Shown one piece after another: positions 35,617 through 44,108 of a DNA stretch of 64,000 nt. Within the stretch, counting starts at the first letter, position 1; the number at the start of each line of letters is the position of its first letter. The notes below the pieces were generated by a model. That model was not told the origin of the DNA, ran no database searches, and worked only from the letters and a program-made list of their open reading frames with translations. Origin of the DNA: Pseudomonas berkeleyensis (GTDB taxonomy: Bacteria; Pseudomonadota; Gammaproteobacteria; Pseudomonadales; Pseudomonadaceae); contig NZ_CP059139.1 in NCBI RefSeq assembly GCF_014109765.1, positions 3,786,001 through 3,850,000 of the forward strand. The letters run 5' to 3'. A program made the position numbers and the translations under genes.

Positions 35617-35669
35617 CCATAACAAATGGCTCAAGTGACTCAAACCGCTCGCTGCGCTCACTGGGACGG
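35617..35669 (+). repeat. truncated attC10 (array end)
   Basis: R'' CCATAAC and the left half through CTCACTGGGACGG are present, with a small internal duplication (CAAGTGACTCAAACC). The right half and R' are missing; similarity stops at about 35669. Cassette 10 therefore could not be excised as a unit, and the array ends here. Confidence 0.8.
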
Positions 35670-35781
35670 AGGAAAAGGGGAAAATTTATTTATTAGCACC
35701 CTAAGCAATCGAAAAATAAATCTGCTCTTTTACTTCACCCACTTTTCTTTTCATTTCCCTCTAACTCAAGTAGGAAACTAT

Positions 35782-36210
35782 ATGCCAGCATGGAAACCAA
35801 CGGGAAATCGCGATTCACTTCTCAACACACGTTTGAATGCAGGCAGCTGGAATGGCCGACCAATTTATATCCACTTAACTTCAGCAGCCGGCTATACCGC
35901 AATCAACCTTAACAAACGCATCAACGCCACGCGCACGGGTGGAAAAAATGGAATTTATCTTAGCCCCTCCTACCAATGTTTTAGCCCAGCCGATGCATTT
36001 ACCCTGCTATTTTTTGAAAATGCGTTGTATCAAAACAACGCCAGTCATTGCCTGGTATTCTCTTTCAACTTTGAAGCCGAAGTGGAGGATAACCCAATCA
36101 GTTCAGGAAGTTGGGTACGCGAAATAATTTACCGCAGGGATATCACTTTCCCTGAAATCACCATATTGTATCGTGGCGCAAATATTTTCGTGGATGGCAA
36201 CTGGGAATAA
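35782..36210 (+). CDS. possible ADP-ribosyltransferase-like protein
   Basis: 142 residues, AT-rich. IYIHLTSAAGYTAINLNKRI, then GGKNGIYLSPSYQCFSPADA, fits the H-x-T-x-x-(A)-G-x-x-x-I ... G-I-Y-L layout of small ART toxins (HYD1-like), and SWVREIIYRRDITFPEITIL ends like their last strands with a candidate catalytic Glu. This is a weak, memory-based match. ATG 35782 follows AGGAAACT; a longer frame back into the broken attC is rejected. It lies directly after the truncated array end, with no attC of its own. It could be toxin, toxin fragment or neither. Confidence 0.5.
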   Translation: MPAWKPTGNRDSLLNTRLNAGSWNGRPIYIHLTSAAGYTAINLNKRINATRTGGKNGIYLSPSYQCFSPADAFTLLFFENALYQNNASHCLVFSFNFEAEVEDNPISSGSWVREIIYRRDITFPEITILYRGANIFVDGNWE

Positions 36211-36286
36211 ATCAGCACAAAGAGAAAAGTCCGAAACAAGGGAGACAAAGAAGCAATCCATACTTTTTGCTCACTCTGTTCATTCT

Positions 36287-36433
36287 CTAGGCTCTGTACG
36301 AAAAGTGTCTGCGCTCGGTGATGCTGCGTTAAAAACAGGCTCAGAATGCTCATTTACAGCATGTAAACTCCGCTTCCTCGCCTGTTTTTGCCTTGCCTGA
36401 CCTTCGCTCGACGACTTTTCGTACAGACCCTAG
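36287..36433. repeat. 147-bp palindromic repeat element
   Basis: Ends CTAGG(C/G)TCTGTACGAAAAGT at 36287-36306 and 36414-36433 (19 of 20 matching as inverted repeats). The core carries CTGCGTTAAAAACAGGCT, TGCTCATTTACAGC, TGTAAA and CCTGTTTTTGCC, shared with the element at 7848 although the ends differ. No coding capacity. Confidence 0.7.
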
Positions 36434-36483
36434 TTTTCGCCTCCAATCGAAACAACTTGCGCCTGCCGCCAATACGAGTAGAA

Positions 36484-36921
36484 ATGCCCTCACTCCTCTC
36501 CCAATCAAGAATCATGATCCTCGCAAACCGTATCGGGTTGCTAACACCGGACGAGTTGATCGCTTGGGCAGATGGGATGATTCTGGGCACCAGTGAACCA
36601 CCCTGCTATCTCATCGACCTCGCATTGGGAGACCTGCCGACAGACCCCGAAGCGCTGGATCTCGTTCGCAACGAGCCCAATGAGTCAGAAATCGCTCAAC
36701 TGGCGCAGCTCATTCTGGAGAGATTCAACGACACCTCGGAGATGAACGCGCTTGGCCTTCACTGCTATCAACTGGCGTTGCTCGCAAAAGGCCAATCCCG
36801 CGAGCGGCTGCTTTGGATGTCGGACGAAATTCATCTGTGCGTTGAAGGCATCAAGTCTTTATCGGACTCAGAGCCCCTGCTCATGGAAGCCCTGCTGGAG
36901 ACTGCACGCCCCACCATTTAA
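36484..36921 (+). CDS. unknown soluble protein
   Basis: 145 residues, acidic, all-helical in appearance: RIGLLTPDELIAWADGMILG, EPPCYLIDLALGDLP, LQAL-like EALLETARPTI at the end. ATG 36484 is chosen because upstream in-frame codons fall in the palindromic repeat; ATG 36514 is an alternative. GC content is intermediate. The L-T-P-D-E-L-I-A-W-A-D motif is shared, in my recollection, with uncharacterised Pseudomonas proteins found near polymorphic toxins, but no function is assigned. Confidence 0.6.
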   Translation: MPSLLSQSRIMILANRIGLLTPDELIAWADGMILGTSEPPCYLIDLALGDLPTDPEALDLVRNEPNESEIAQLAQLILERFNDTSEMNALGLHCYQLALLAKGQSRERLLWMSDEIHLCVEGIKSLSDSEPLLMEALLETARPTI

Positions 36922-36971
36922 AGCTGACAAGACGAACTCTTCCTCCTTCACCCTGACTGTCGAGACGACCG

Positions 36972-37376
36972 TTGAAATACCTCTACCCTCTACTTCTACT
37001 CATTTCGACCACTGTCCTCGCCGCCGAGGCAGACGAAGATCCCTGCAACGCCCAGGGTGGTGGCGTGATGGCCGGTTACCTGTGCATCGCCCAGAAAGCC
37101 AAGGTGGTGGATGAACAGTTGAACGCCGAATACCAGCTCGCCCTGAAACGCATCGAGGAAGAAGAACGCGCCCTGCGTCAGACCTGGCCGAACACCGAGC
37201 TGGTCAGCCTGTTTCGCGCAGCACAACGGGCGTGGCTGAACTTCCGCGATGCCGAGTGTCAGTTCGCGGGTATCTCTTCGACGCCTTCGCCCTGGCAAGG
37301 CGTTCAGGTCGAGGAATGCAAGTTGAGAATGACCATCGAGCGCACGGAGTACTTCAGGGGTGTGGTGGCAGGATGA
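36972..37376 (+). CDS. LprI-like (DUF1311) secreted protein
   Basis: 134 residues. Signal peptide KYLYPLLLLISTTVLAAEA, then a lysozyme-inhibitor LprI/DUF1311 domain: DPCNAQGGGVMAGYLCIAQK, LNAEYQLALKRIEEEER, FRAAQRAWLNFRDAECQF and EECKLRMTIERTEYF, with the four Cys in the family pattern. The start is TTG at 36972 (no in-frame ATG at the signal peptide). Its stop overlaps the next gene, so both are made together. Periplasmic. Confidence 0.82.
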   Translation: MKYLYPLLLLISTTVLAAEADEDPCNAQGGGVMAGYLCIAQKAKVVDEQLNAEYQLALKRIEEEERALRQTWPNTELVSLFRAAQRAWLNFRDAECQFAGISSTPSPWQGVQVEECKLRMTIERTEYFRGVVAG

Positions 37377-37912
37377 ACAACCTGATCGGAGCCGTTTCGA
37401 TGGGCCTTCTCGCCCTGACGTCCACATCTGCTCTCGGGGAGGAGCGCACACCCGTCGACTCCATCCTGACAGCCACCTGGCAACAGTTCGCCAGCGAGTA
37501 CTGGCCAAGCTCTCTGTGTGGCAAAGATGAACTCACCCTGTGGAGTTGCGAGGCCGGCAGTCGCGCCTACGCGTTCTGTTCGTCCCGCGAGGTAACCCGC
37601 ACCTCAGGCTATATGCAGTACCGCGCATCCCGGCACGGCAAGGTCGAATTCACCTACCCGAAGCAGAAGAAACCACCGCTGGGTTCGTTTACCTACAACT
37701 CCTTCGGTAACGGCAATGCCTCCATCGAATTCAGCAACGGTGGGTACCAATACACACTGTTCGATCCGCTCAGAGGAGCATCGTCCATCCTCGTCACACC
37801 GCCCTCCGCTCAGAGCAAGCAGATAGAGATCGCCTGTGGTGGCAACCAGACCCTGCAGCTCAATTACACGATGCGGCTGATGTACGACGCCGGTATCTGG
37901 AGCGATTACTGA
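37373..37912 (+). CDS. unknown secreted protein
   Basis: 179 residues. Signal peptide MNNLIGAVSMGLLALTSTSA, then a beta-rich domain with paired Cys (SSLCGKDELTLWSCEAGSRA, YAFCSSREVTR, IEIACGGNQT) likely to form disulphides. ATG overlaps the stop of the LprI-like gene (ATGA). No recognised family; co-translation suggests a shared envelope role. Confidence 0.72.
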   Translation: MNNLIGAVSMGLLALTSTSALGEERTPVDSILTATWQQFASEYWPSSLCGKDELTLWSCEAGSRAYAFCSSREVTRTSGYMQYRASRHGKVEFTYPKQKKPPLGSFTYNSFGNGNASIEFSNGGYQYTLFDPLRGASSILVTPPSAQSKQIEIACGGNQTLQLNYTMRLMYDAGIWSDY

Positions 37913-37959
37913 GCGCGATTCCCGGTAGAATCGCCGCTCCCACTCCCGAGTCGAACACG

Positions 37960-38175
37960 ATGAGCAACGATCCCCTTCACGGCCTGACGCTCAAGGCCAT
38001 TCTCCAGGCGCTGGTCGACAAGCACGGCTGGGATCGGCTCGGACAGCTGATCAGCATCCGCTGCTTCCAGCATGAGCCGAGCATCGAGTCGAGTCTGAAA
38101 TTTCTGCGCAAGACGCCCTGGGCGAGGGAGAAGGTCGAAGCGCTTTACATCAAGGATATCGCGCGGCACGCCTGA
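37960..38175 (+). CDS. VF530-family DNA-binding protein
   Basis: 71 residues, the full length of the VF530/DUF2132 family: DPLHGLTLKAILQALVDKHG, WDRLGQLISIRCF, SLKFLRKTPWAREKVEALYI. A small helical domain annotated as DNA-binding from structural work on a Vibrio protein. Convergent with the DUF3087 gene, 6 bases apart. Confidence 0.88.
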   Translation: MSNDPLHGLTLKAILQALVDKHGWDRLGQLISIRCFQHEPSIESSLKFLRKTPWAREKVEALYIKDIARHA

Positions 38176-38181
38176 TCGCCC

Positions 38182-38727
38182 TCAGGCGCGCGTGGTCTCT
38201 ATGCGCTTGACTGCTTCGACCCAGGCTAGGTCAAGGCGAGTCTGCTCCACATCCAGCCCCTGTTGCTCCATCGCCTCTCGGTGCGCGTCGATCTCGTGAA
38301 CCATCTGGCTCAGTTCACTGGAGTTGCCATCGAGCTGGTGCATCTGGGTTACGCCAAGGTGATAGAAGCGCAGCAGTTTCATTGCCGTCTCATCGCCCTG
38401 GGCAACGCCCGCCTTGACGTGATGCATGACGTTGGTGATGCGCATCAGGCTGCGCTTGAGCCGCCAGCCGTAAACGGCCGGCGCCATCCACGGGCGTGAC
38501 CAGAACTGCAGGCGCACCAGTGCCGCTGTCAGGGTAAAGCCAGTCAGCACACCGAGCAGGTTCCAGCGGAAGTTGTCGTCACCACCCGGCTCACCGAACA
38601 GCTGCACGCTGAGTGTCGCCAGCAACATGGCGAGGATGACGAAGATCGCCGCCACCAGCATCGTGATACGGCGGGTCTGCTGACGATATTTCTCGGGACT
38701 GGTGGGGACAATTTCAAACATGCGCAT
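38182..38727 (-). CDS. DUF3087 membrane protein
   Basis: 181 residues with two N-terminal transmembrane helices (MLVAAIFVILAMLLATLSVQ; WNLLGVLTGFTLTAALV) and a cytoplasmic helical tail (HLGVTQMHQLDGNSSELSQM). Matches DUF3087 along its length. Function unknown. Confidence 0.85.
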   Translation of the reverse strand: MRMFEIVPTSPEKYRQQTRRITMLVAAIFVILAMLLATLSVQLFGEPGGDDNFRWNLLGVLTGFTLTAALVRLQFWSRPWMAPAVYGWRLKRSLMRITNVMHHVKAGVAQGDETAMKLLRFYHLGVTQMHQLDGNSSELSQMVHEIDAHREAMEQQGLDVEQTRLDLAWVEAVKRIETTRA

Positions 38728-38826
38728 GGGCTCTGAAACGAGGGCAAGGCGCGATGTTACGCCAGCGCAGCGGATTGCACGAACCTGCGATCGTTACCGA
38801 CCGCTTGCCGCAAGCCGCTGCACACG

Positions 38827-39657
38827 TCAGGGAACAGCATGGCGCAACCATTCACTGGGGCTGGCTCCGACCTTGCGGCGAAACGCACGCGCCAGCGCCG
38901 AGGGGCTTTCGTAGCCGACCTCATCGGCGATCAGCGCCATGGGCCGGCCTTCACGCAGGCGCTTCTGTGCCAGGCTGACGCGCCAGCCCACCAGATAATC
39001 CGCCGGGGTGGCGCCGACCACCTGGTGAAAATGCGCCGCGAAACTGGCGCGTGACATGCCAGCCAGCGCCGCCAGCTCGGCCACCGACCAGCCATGTTCC
39101 GGTCTCTCATGCAGTTGATTGAGCGCACGCGCCAGGCGCGGCTCGGCCAACCCGGCCATCATCCCCGAAGCCAGCTCGCGGCTGTTCATCAAATGCCGCA
39201 GCAGCTGGATCACCATCAACTCGAACAGGCGGTTGAGCACCAGCTCACGACCGCAGTCCTCCCCTTCTGCCTCGGCGAACAGCCAGTCCAGGCAACCGCT
39301 CAGGCTCGGCAGCTCGCGCAACGGTTTGACGATGGCGCCAGGCAAGGCGCGCGACAGCGGATTGTCGATACCACCGTCGAACGCCAGCGTGGCGCACACC
39401 AGTTCGGCGCCATCGGCCTCGCTGGCCGTCATCCGGTGCAGGCGCGGCTGCGCCACCAGCATCAGGCTCGGTTCTTCCAGGCGCAGCTCGCGGCCATCGC
39501 CCTCGCGAAAGCTCATGCGCCCGGCGCGCAACAGGTGAATGTAGCCATGCGGCTCATGCTCGCCATGGTTACTGGTGCCGCAGAACCCGCCACGGTGGAA
39601 GGTGCTGGCGTGCAGGTTGAAGTGATGCAGCAGGCTGGACAGGCGATCCATGGTCAT
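38827..39657 (-). CDS. AraC-family regulator with cupin-type N-domain
   Basis: 276 residues: a cupin_6-like sensor (SSLLHHFNLHASTFHRGGFC, HGYIHLLRAGRMSF) and a C-terminal AraC double helix-turn-helix (WSVAELAALAGMSRASFAAH; DEVGYESPSALARAFRRKVG). ATG 39657 follows AGGAG at 6 bases. Divergent from the AhpD-like and glutaredoxin genes and probably regulates them. The paired Cys/His residues of the N-domain could sense electrophiles or redox state (inference). Confidence 0.88.
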   Translation of the reverse strand: MTMDRLSSLLHHFNLHASTFHRGGFCGTSNHGEHEPHGYIHLLRAGRMSFREGDGRELRLEEPSLMLVAQPRLHRMTASEADGAELVCATLAFDGGIDNPLSRALPGAIVKPLRELPSLSGCLDWLFAEAEGEDCGRELVLNRLFELMVIQLLRHLMNSRELASGMMAGLAEPRLARALNQLHERPEHGWSVAELAALAGMSRASFAAHFHQVVGATPADYLVGWRVSLAQKRLREGRPMALIADEVGYESPSALARAFRRKVGASPSEWLRHAVP

Positions 39658-39778
39658 TGCGCACTCCTGGACGATCTGTCGCATAACATCGACGATCTGA
39701 ATCCGAAAAGCCAGATCGATTCACTAGCATGGCTCCAGGCTTGAACAACAAGCTCCCCATCAAGACTGGAGAATCACC

Positions 39779-40297
39779 ATGACGCGTATCACTGCATTGC
39801 CCTTCGAACAAGCCTCGGCCAGCGCCCAGGCGCAACTGGAAGGCATCCGCAAGGGCCTCGGTTTCATTCCCAACACCTTCGCCACCCTGGCTCACGCCCC
39901 TGCGGCATTGAGCGGCTACCTGGCGCTGTCCCAGGCGCTCGGCAAGGGCACGCTGAATGCCAAGGCGCGCGAAGTGGTGGCGCTGGCCAGCTCGCAGGTC
40001 AATGGCTGCGAATACTGCCTGGCCGCGCACACCCTGTTCGCCGGCAAGGCTGGCCTGAGCGAGGCGGATATTCGCAGCGCCCGTGACGGCGAATTCGATG
40101 CCGTGGCGCGCCTGACCCAACAGGTCGTCGATAGTCGCGGCCGCCTCAGCGATGCGCAACTGCAGGCCGCACGTGAGGCCGGGCTGAGCGATGCCGCCAT
40201 CGTCGAAGTGGTGGCCAACGTCGCCCTGATGACGCTGACCAACTACCTCAACAACCTGGCGGAAACCGATGTCGACTTTCCGCCCGTAGCCGTCTGA
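39779..40297 (+). CDS. AhpD/carboxymuconolactone decarboxylase-family protein
   Basis: 172 residues of the CMD/AhpD-like peroxidase-related family. The active-site block is SSQVNGCEYCLAAHTLFAGK with the C-x-x-C-x-x-x-H pattern used for thiol peroxidase chemistry. FIPNTFATLAHAPAALSGYL and the C-terminal VEVVANVALMTLTNYLNNLA are typical. Operon with the glutaredoxin gene 18 bases downstream, supporting a thiol-redox role. Confidence 0.88.
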   Translation: MTRITALPFEQASASAQAQLEGIRKGLGFIPNTFATLAHAPAALSGYLALSQALGKGTLNAKAREVVALASSQVNGCEYCLAAHTLFAGKAGLSEADIRSARDGEFDAVARLTQQVVDSRGRLSDAQLQAAREAGLSDAAIVEVVANVALMTLTNYLNNLAETDVDFPPVAV

Positions 40298-40315
40298 CAA
40301 GACAGGAGGTGCGCC

Positions 40316-40570
40316 ATGCAAGCCGTCACTCTTTACACCACCGGCCACTGCCCCTACTGCGTGAACGCCAAAGCACTGCTGACGCGCAAGGGCGTGGCCT
40401 TCAAGGAAATCGACGTGGGCAGTTCGCCACAGCGGCTGGCGGAAATGCTGCAACGCAGCAACCGCCGCAGTGTGCCGCAGATCTTCATCGGCGAACGCCA
40501 TGTCGGCGGCTTCGATGATCTTGCCGCACTGGAGCGCGGCGGCGAACTGGATACGCTGCTGCAAGCCTGA
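40316..40570 (+). CDS. grxC: glutaredoxin 3
   Basis: 84 residues. Thioredoxin fold with active site CPYC in TTGHCPYCVNAKALLTRKGV, cis-Pro region SVPQIFIGERHVGG and GSH-contacting GGFDD. Reduces disulphides with glutathione in the cytoplasm. ATG follows AGGAGGTG. A perfect GGCCGGCC stem (40579-40598) after the stop may end the operon. This may be a second glutaredoxin specialised for the AhpD-like partner. Confidence 0.92.
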   Translation: MQAVTLYTTGHCPYCVNAKALLTRKGVAFKEIDVGSSPQRLAEMLQRSNRRSVPQIFIGERHVGGFDDLAALERGGELDTLLQA

Positions 40571-40578
40571 ACGTCGAA

Positions 40579-40598
40579 GGCCGGCCTGATGGCCGGCC
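40579..40598 (+). terminator. hairpin after grxC
   Basis: GGCCGGCC-TGAT-GGCCGGCC, perfect 8-bp arms; no clear T-run follows, so Rho-independent termination is only possible. The following 210 bases up to the chemoreceptor hold a half REP copy (CGTAGGGTGTCGCGCC at 40640) and no gene. Confidence 0.5.
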
Positions 40599-40808
40599 AT
40601 CGCCTAATGCCAGTCAGTTAAGCATCAGGATAAGGTTACGTAGGGTGTCGCGCCCTCCTGGCCGGTAATTGTGCTGGCCTACTCCTTTTCGCTACGGAGG
40701 TCGCCTTTGCCCTCATGCGTCGGGCCATCGCTGCCGATACAGAAGCGGCAACATCGGCCCGATAGGCTGAGCATTGCCCTGCGCCTTATCTCGAAATGGA
40801 GTATCCCC

Positions 40809-42455
40809 ATGCGCCTCGACGCCCTCTCTCTGAAAACCCGCCTGATCATCGCGGTGGCGATCCCCTGCATCGCCCTGCTGCTGGTGGCGCTGACCAGCCT
40901 GAGCAGCATGTCGAGCATGCACCGGGACACGGAGGTGCTCTATCTCAATACCGCCGCGCCGATGCGCGCCATGGCCGAGGTGGCGTCGCGCATTCCGCGC
41001 ATGCGCGTAGGCCTCGACATGATGCTGTTGCAGGAAACCCCGCTGCGTGACGAACGTGGCGTGAAATCACGCGTACAGGACGCCCGCAACGAAGACGTGC
41101 CCGGCATGCGCGAAGCGATGCGCCAGGCCGTGGCTGCCCAGGTCAACCCGGAGCGCAAGGCGCAGGCGCAGCAACTGCTGGATCAGTTCGAGGCGATGGT
41201 CAACAACGAACTGAACCCGATGCTCGCCGCCTTCGACGCTGGCGACATGGCCAGGGCGCAGCAGATCTACCGCGATCAGTACGCCAAGACCTACGGGGTG
41301 ATGCGCCAGGGTGCCAACGACCTGCTCGATGCGTTGCTCAAGCAGGCCGAGCAACAGAACCTGCATAGCGCGCAAAGCTATGACGATGGCCTGACCCGCC
41401 AAATCGCCATCATCGTCACCGGCCTGCTGGTCTCGATCCTCATTTCCTGGCTGATCGTCATCCAGCTACGCCGCCGCGTCAGCGTGCTGCAGAACAGCCT
41501 GGGCCAGGCCGCCGACAACCTGGCCCTGAATACCCGCATCGACCTGCCCGGCCAGGACGAGCTGAGCGAGATCGCGCGCAGCTTCAACCAGTTCATCGAC
41601 AAGGTGCATGGCGCCATGCGCGAGCTCGCCGACAACTCGCGCCAGCTCTCGGGCATGGCCCGCGATGTGGCCGAACGCGCGCGCCTGACGCAAAGCAACT
41701 GCACCGCGCAGAGCGACCGCACGGTACAGGTAGCGACCGCGATCAACGAGCTGGGCTCGACCGTCAACGAGATCGCGCGTAACGCCGAGAACGCCGCAGA
41801 AGTCGCCCGCGAAGCGACTCAGCATGCCAGCGACGGCAGCGCCGTGGTCAGCCAGGCGCATCGTCAGGTCGACGCCCTCAACGGCGAACTGGAGCAGGCC
41901 GCCAAGGTGATAGAAGCGCTGGCCGCACAGACCAACGCCATCAGCACCACGCTCAACACCATCCGCAGCATTTCCGAGCAAACCAACCTGCTCGCTCTCA
42001 ACGCCGCCATCGAGGCTGCACGTGCGGGCGAACAGGGCCGTGGCTTCGCCGTGGTGGCCGACGAGGTACGCACCCTGGCCAGCCGTTCCGGCGCCTCCAC
42101 CGAGGAAATCCAGCAGGTCATCGACCGCCTGCAGAACGAGTCACGCTCGGCCGTCGAGGCCATGGCCAAGGGACAACGGCAGAGCGCGCTGGTGGTGGAA
42201 TACGCGAGCAAGGCATCGGCGGCGCTGGAGCAGATCAACAGCCATATCGGTCAGATCAGCGATCAGAACATCCAGGTCGCCACCGCCACCGAAGAACAGT
42301 CCAGCGTGGTCGAGGACATCAACCGCAATATCGTCGACATCAACGAACTGACCGTCGGCACCACGCACATCGCCGATCAGCTCAACCAGGCCAGCAGCGA
42401 CTTGCAGGCACTGTCGACCCAGCTGGATGGCCTGGTCGGTCGCTTCCGGTTGTAA
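40809..42455 (+). CDS. methyl-accepting chemotaxis protein, 4-helix-bundle sensor
   Basis: 548 residues. Membrane helix 1 (about 10-32), a periplasmic four-helix-bundle (TarH-like) domain (about 35-190), membrane helix 2 (about 195-215), HAMP (about 215-270) and a signalling domain with [20 protein letters not shown], then [19 protein letters not shown] 40809 follows GGAG; the upstream extension lacks any membrane or signal character. Ligand unknown. No C-terminal pentapeptide. Confidence 0.93.
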   Translation: MRLDALSLKTRLIIAVAIPCIALLLVALTSLSSMSSMHRDTEVLYLNTAAPMRAMAEVASRIPRMRVGLDMMLLQETPLRDERGVKSRVQDARNEDVPGMREAMRQAVAAQVNPERKAQAQQLLDQFEAMVNNELNPMLAAFDAGDMARAQQIYRDQYAKTYGVMRQGANDLLDALLKQAEQQNLHSAQSYDDGLTRQIAIIVTGLLVSILISWLIVIQLRRRVSVLQNSLGQAADNLALNTRIDLPGQDELSEIARSFNQFIDKVHGAMRELADNSRQLSGMARDVAERARLTQSNCTAQSDRTVQVATAINELGSTVNEIARNAENAAEVAREATQHASDGSAVVSQAHRQVDALNGELEQAAKVIEALAAQTNAISTTLNTIRSISEQTNLLALNAAIEAARAGEQGRGFAVVADEVRTLASRSGASTEEIQQVIDRLQNESRSAVEAMAKGQRQSALVVEYASKASAALEQINSHIGQISDQNIQVATATEEQSSVVEDINRNIVDINELTVGTTHIADQLNQASSDLQALSTQLDGLVGRFRL

Positions 42456-42542
42456 CCTGAACCTTACTCCGATCAAGCCAATACACCCGTAGGGTGCACC
42501 GTGCGCACCGAGCCCAAGCCCAAGCAGCCTCGCGCTGCCGCC

Positions 42543-43988
42543 CTACAGGTCTTCGTCGATACGCTCACGCAGATAGGCGTAGAACGGGTTGGAGGTCACG
42601 CGCTGCAGGCCGGCGAGCCCGACCACCAGCACGCCCCGCTCCCCGCGCGGCGCCAGCGTGCCAAGGGCCACGCCATAGAACTCCTCGGAAGTCGGTTCGC
42701 TGCCATACAGCGGGTCGTCCGGGGGGAACGGCAAGGCAACGTGGGACAGCGAGAACAGCTGGCTCGGGTACTCGACGTTCAACGGCGTGACCACCGCCTC
42801 ACGCTCGCCTGCAGCGATGCGACGCGCCTCGACCTGGTGCCCGCCCTGCTCGCCCACACCGACCACGGTCAGGTCGTAGTCACGCTGCGCCGGTGGTACG
42901 AGCTGCTCCAGCAGACCGCTCATGTCCGGGCGCAACAACGAGCCGATGGCCTGCGAACGGTTGATGTCGAAGATCACCAGCTCGCTGCCATTGGCGGGCA
43001 GACGCTCGAACAGGTCATGCACCACCGCCGGCGTGCTCACCGTGCTGTCGGCCAGTGACTGGAAGGCCAGCACCGGCGGCAGTTGCGCCAGCCGCCCAGC
43101 GCGCGCGGCGCTGTCGAAGGCCCCCTGCACCTCATGCGTCAGCTCGTAGGTCTGCCGCGCGGCATGCACCGGGAAGGAGTTGTACTTGAACGGATTGAAC
43201 TCCGGCAGCACGTTCATCCAGGCCGACTTGGCGAACGCTGGCAGCACGGCCGGCAACGCTGCCAGCCCGGCATAGCGCGCATAGCTGGTGACGCCGACCA
43301 TCGGCGAGATCAGTACCAGCCGCTGCGGCATCGCCAGGCTCCGATCCTCCAATGCCGCCAGGCTGTAACGCAGGGCCAGGGCACCGCCGTTGGAATAGCC
43401 GACGAGATACAACGGGCCATCCGGCACCTGCTCACGCGCCTCGCGAACCGCCATCCGAGTGGTCGCCAGCCATTGTTCCCAACGAACATCGGTCAGCCCG
43501 GACGGCAGCGTGCCGTGGCCCGGCATGCGCGGCACCAGGCTGACGAAACCCTGCTCGCTCAGATGCTGAGCGAGATGCCGCAGGCTGTAGGGCGAATCGG
43601 TCAGGCCGTGCAGCAGCACCACCACGCCACGCGCCTTGCCCGGTGGTTGCAGGATGAAGGAACGGTTCCAGTCGCGTGGCAGGTTGCCCGGGTACACCGG
43701 GCTGGCACTGGAGTAGCGGTTATAGCTATGCGCATTACCGTCACTCAGGGGCTCGATGATCTGGCGGCGCAGCGCCTCGAACACCTGCTCCTCGGCAGCC
43801 TGGTAGGCGGCCCAGTCCATGTCATCGAGTTCGGCGGCGCTCGGCTCATCGAGTATCAGCCGATGCCAGGGCTCCAGCTCCGGCAACGAGGACAACCCGG
43901 CGATGCGCACGCCCAGCAGCACCACGGCAATCAGCAGCACCAACACCAGCACCCAGGCGAAGATGCTGCGCAGGCGTGACAGACTCAT
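42543..43988 (-). CDS. membrane-anchored alpha/beta hydrolase
   Basis: 481 residues. One N-terminal membrane helix (IFAWVLVLVLLIAVVLLGV), then a serine hydrolase of the S33/monoacylglycerol-lipase type: oxyanion region VVVLLHGLTDSPYSLRHLA, nucleophile Ser199 in LVGYSNGGALAL, and a likely catalytic Asp in AFQSLADSTVS with a His near GGHQVEAR. Longer than most family members because of a C-terminal extension of about 120 residues (SLSHVALPFPPDDPLYGS). Probably active in the periplasm; substrate unknown. Confidence 0.85.
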   Translation of the reverse strand: MSLSRLRSIFAWVLVLVLLIAVVLLGVRIAGLSSLPELEPWHRLILDEPSAAELDDMDWAAYQAAEEQVFEALRRQIIEPLSDGNAHSYNRYSSASPVYPGNLPRDWNRSFILQPPGKARGVVVLLHGLTDSPYSLRHLAQHLSEQGFVSLVPRMPGHGTLPSGLTDVRWEQWLATTRMAVREAREQVPDGPLYLVGYSNGGALALRYSLAALEDRSLAMPQRLVLISPMVGVTSYARYAGLAALPAVLPAFAKSAWMNVLPEFNPFKYNSFPVHAARQTYELTHEVQGAFDSAARAGRLAQLPPVLAFQSLADSTVSTPAVVHDLFERLPANGSELVIFDINRSQAIGSLLRPDMSGLLEQLVPPAQRDYDLTVVGVGEQGGHQVEARRIAAGEREAVVTPLNVEYPSQLFSLSHVALPFPPDDPLYGSEPTSEEFYGVALGTLAPRGERGVLVVGLAGLQRVTSNPFYAYLRERIDEDL

Positions 43989-44108
43989 CAGACGTCTCCT
44001 TCATCGATTCAATGGCCTCCTCGGTTCGGCTGCCAGGCAGCACCTGACGCCGATCCGCAGCCTGGCTATTGAACCAGAAGCGCCACCCTTTCAGCAGGCC
44101 CGAAAGAT

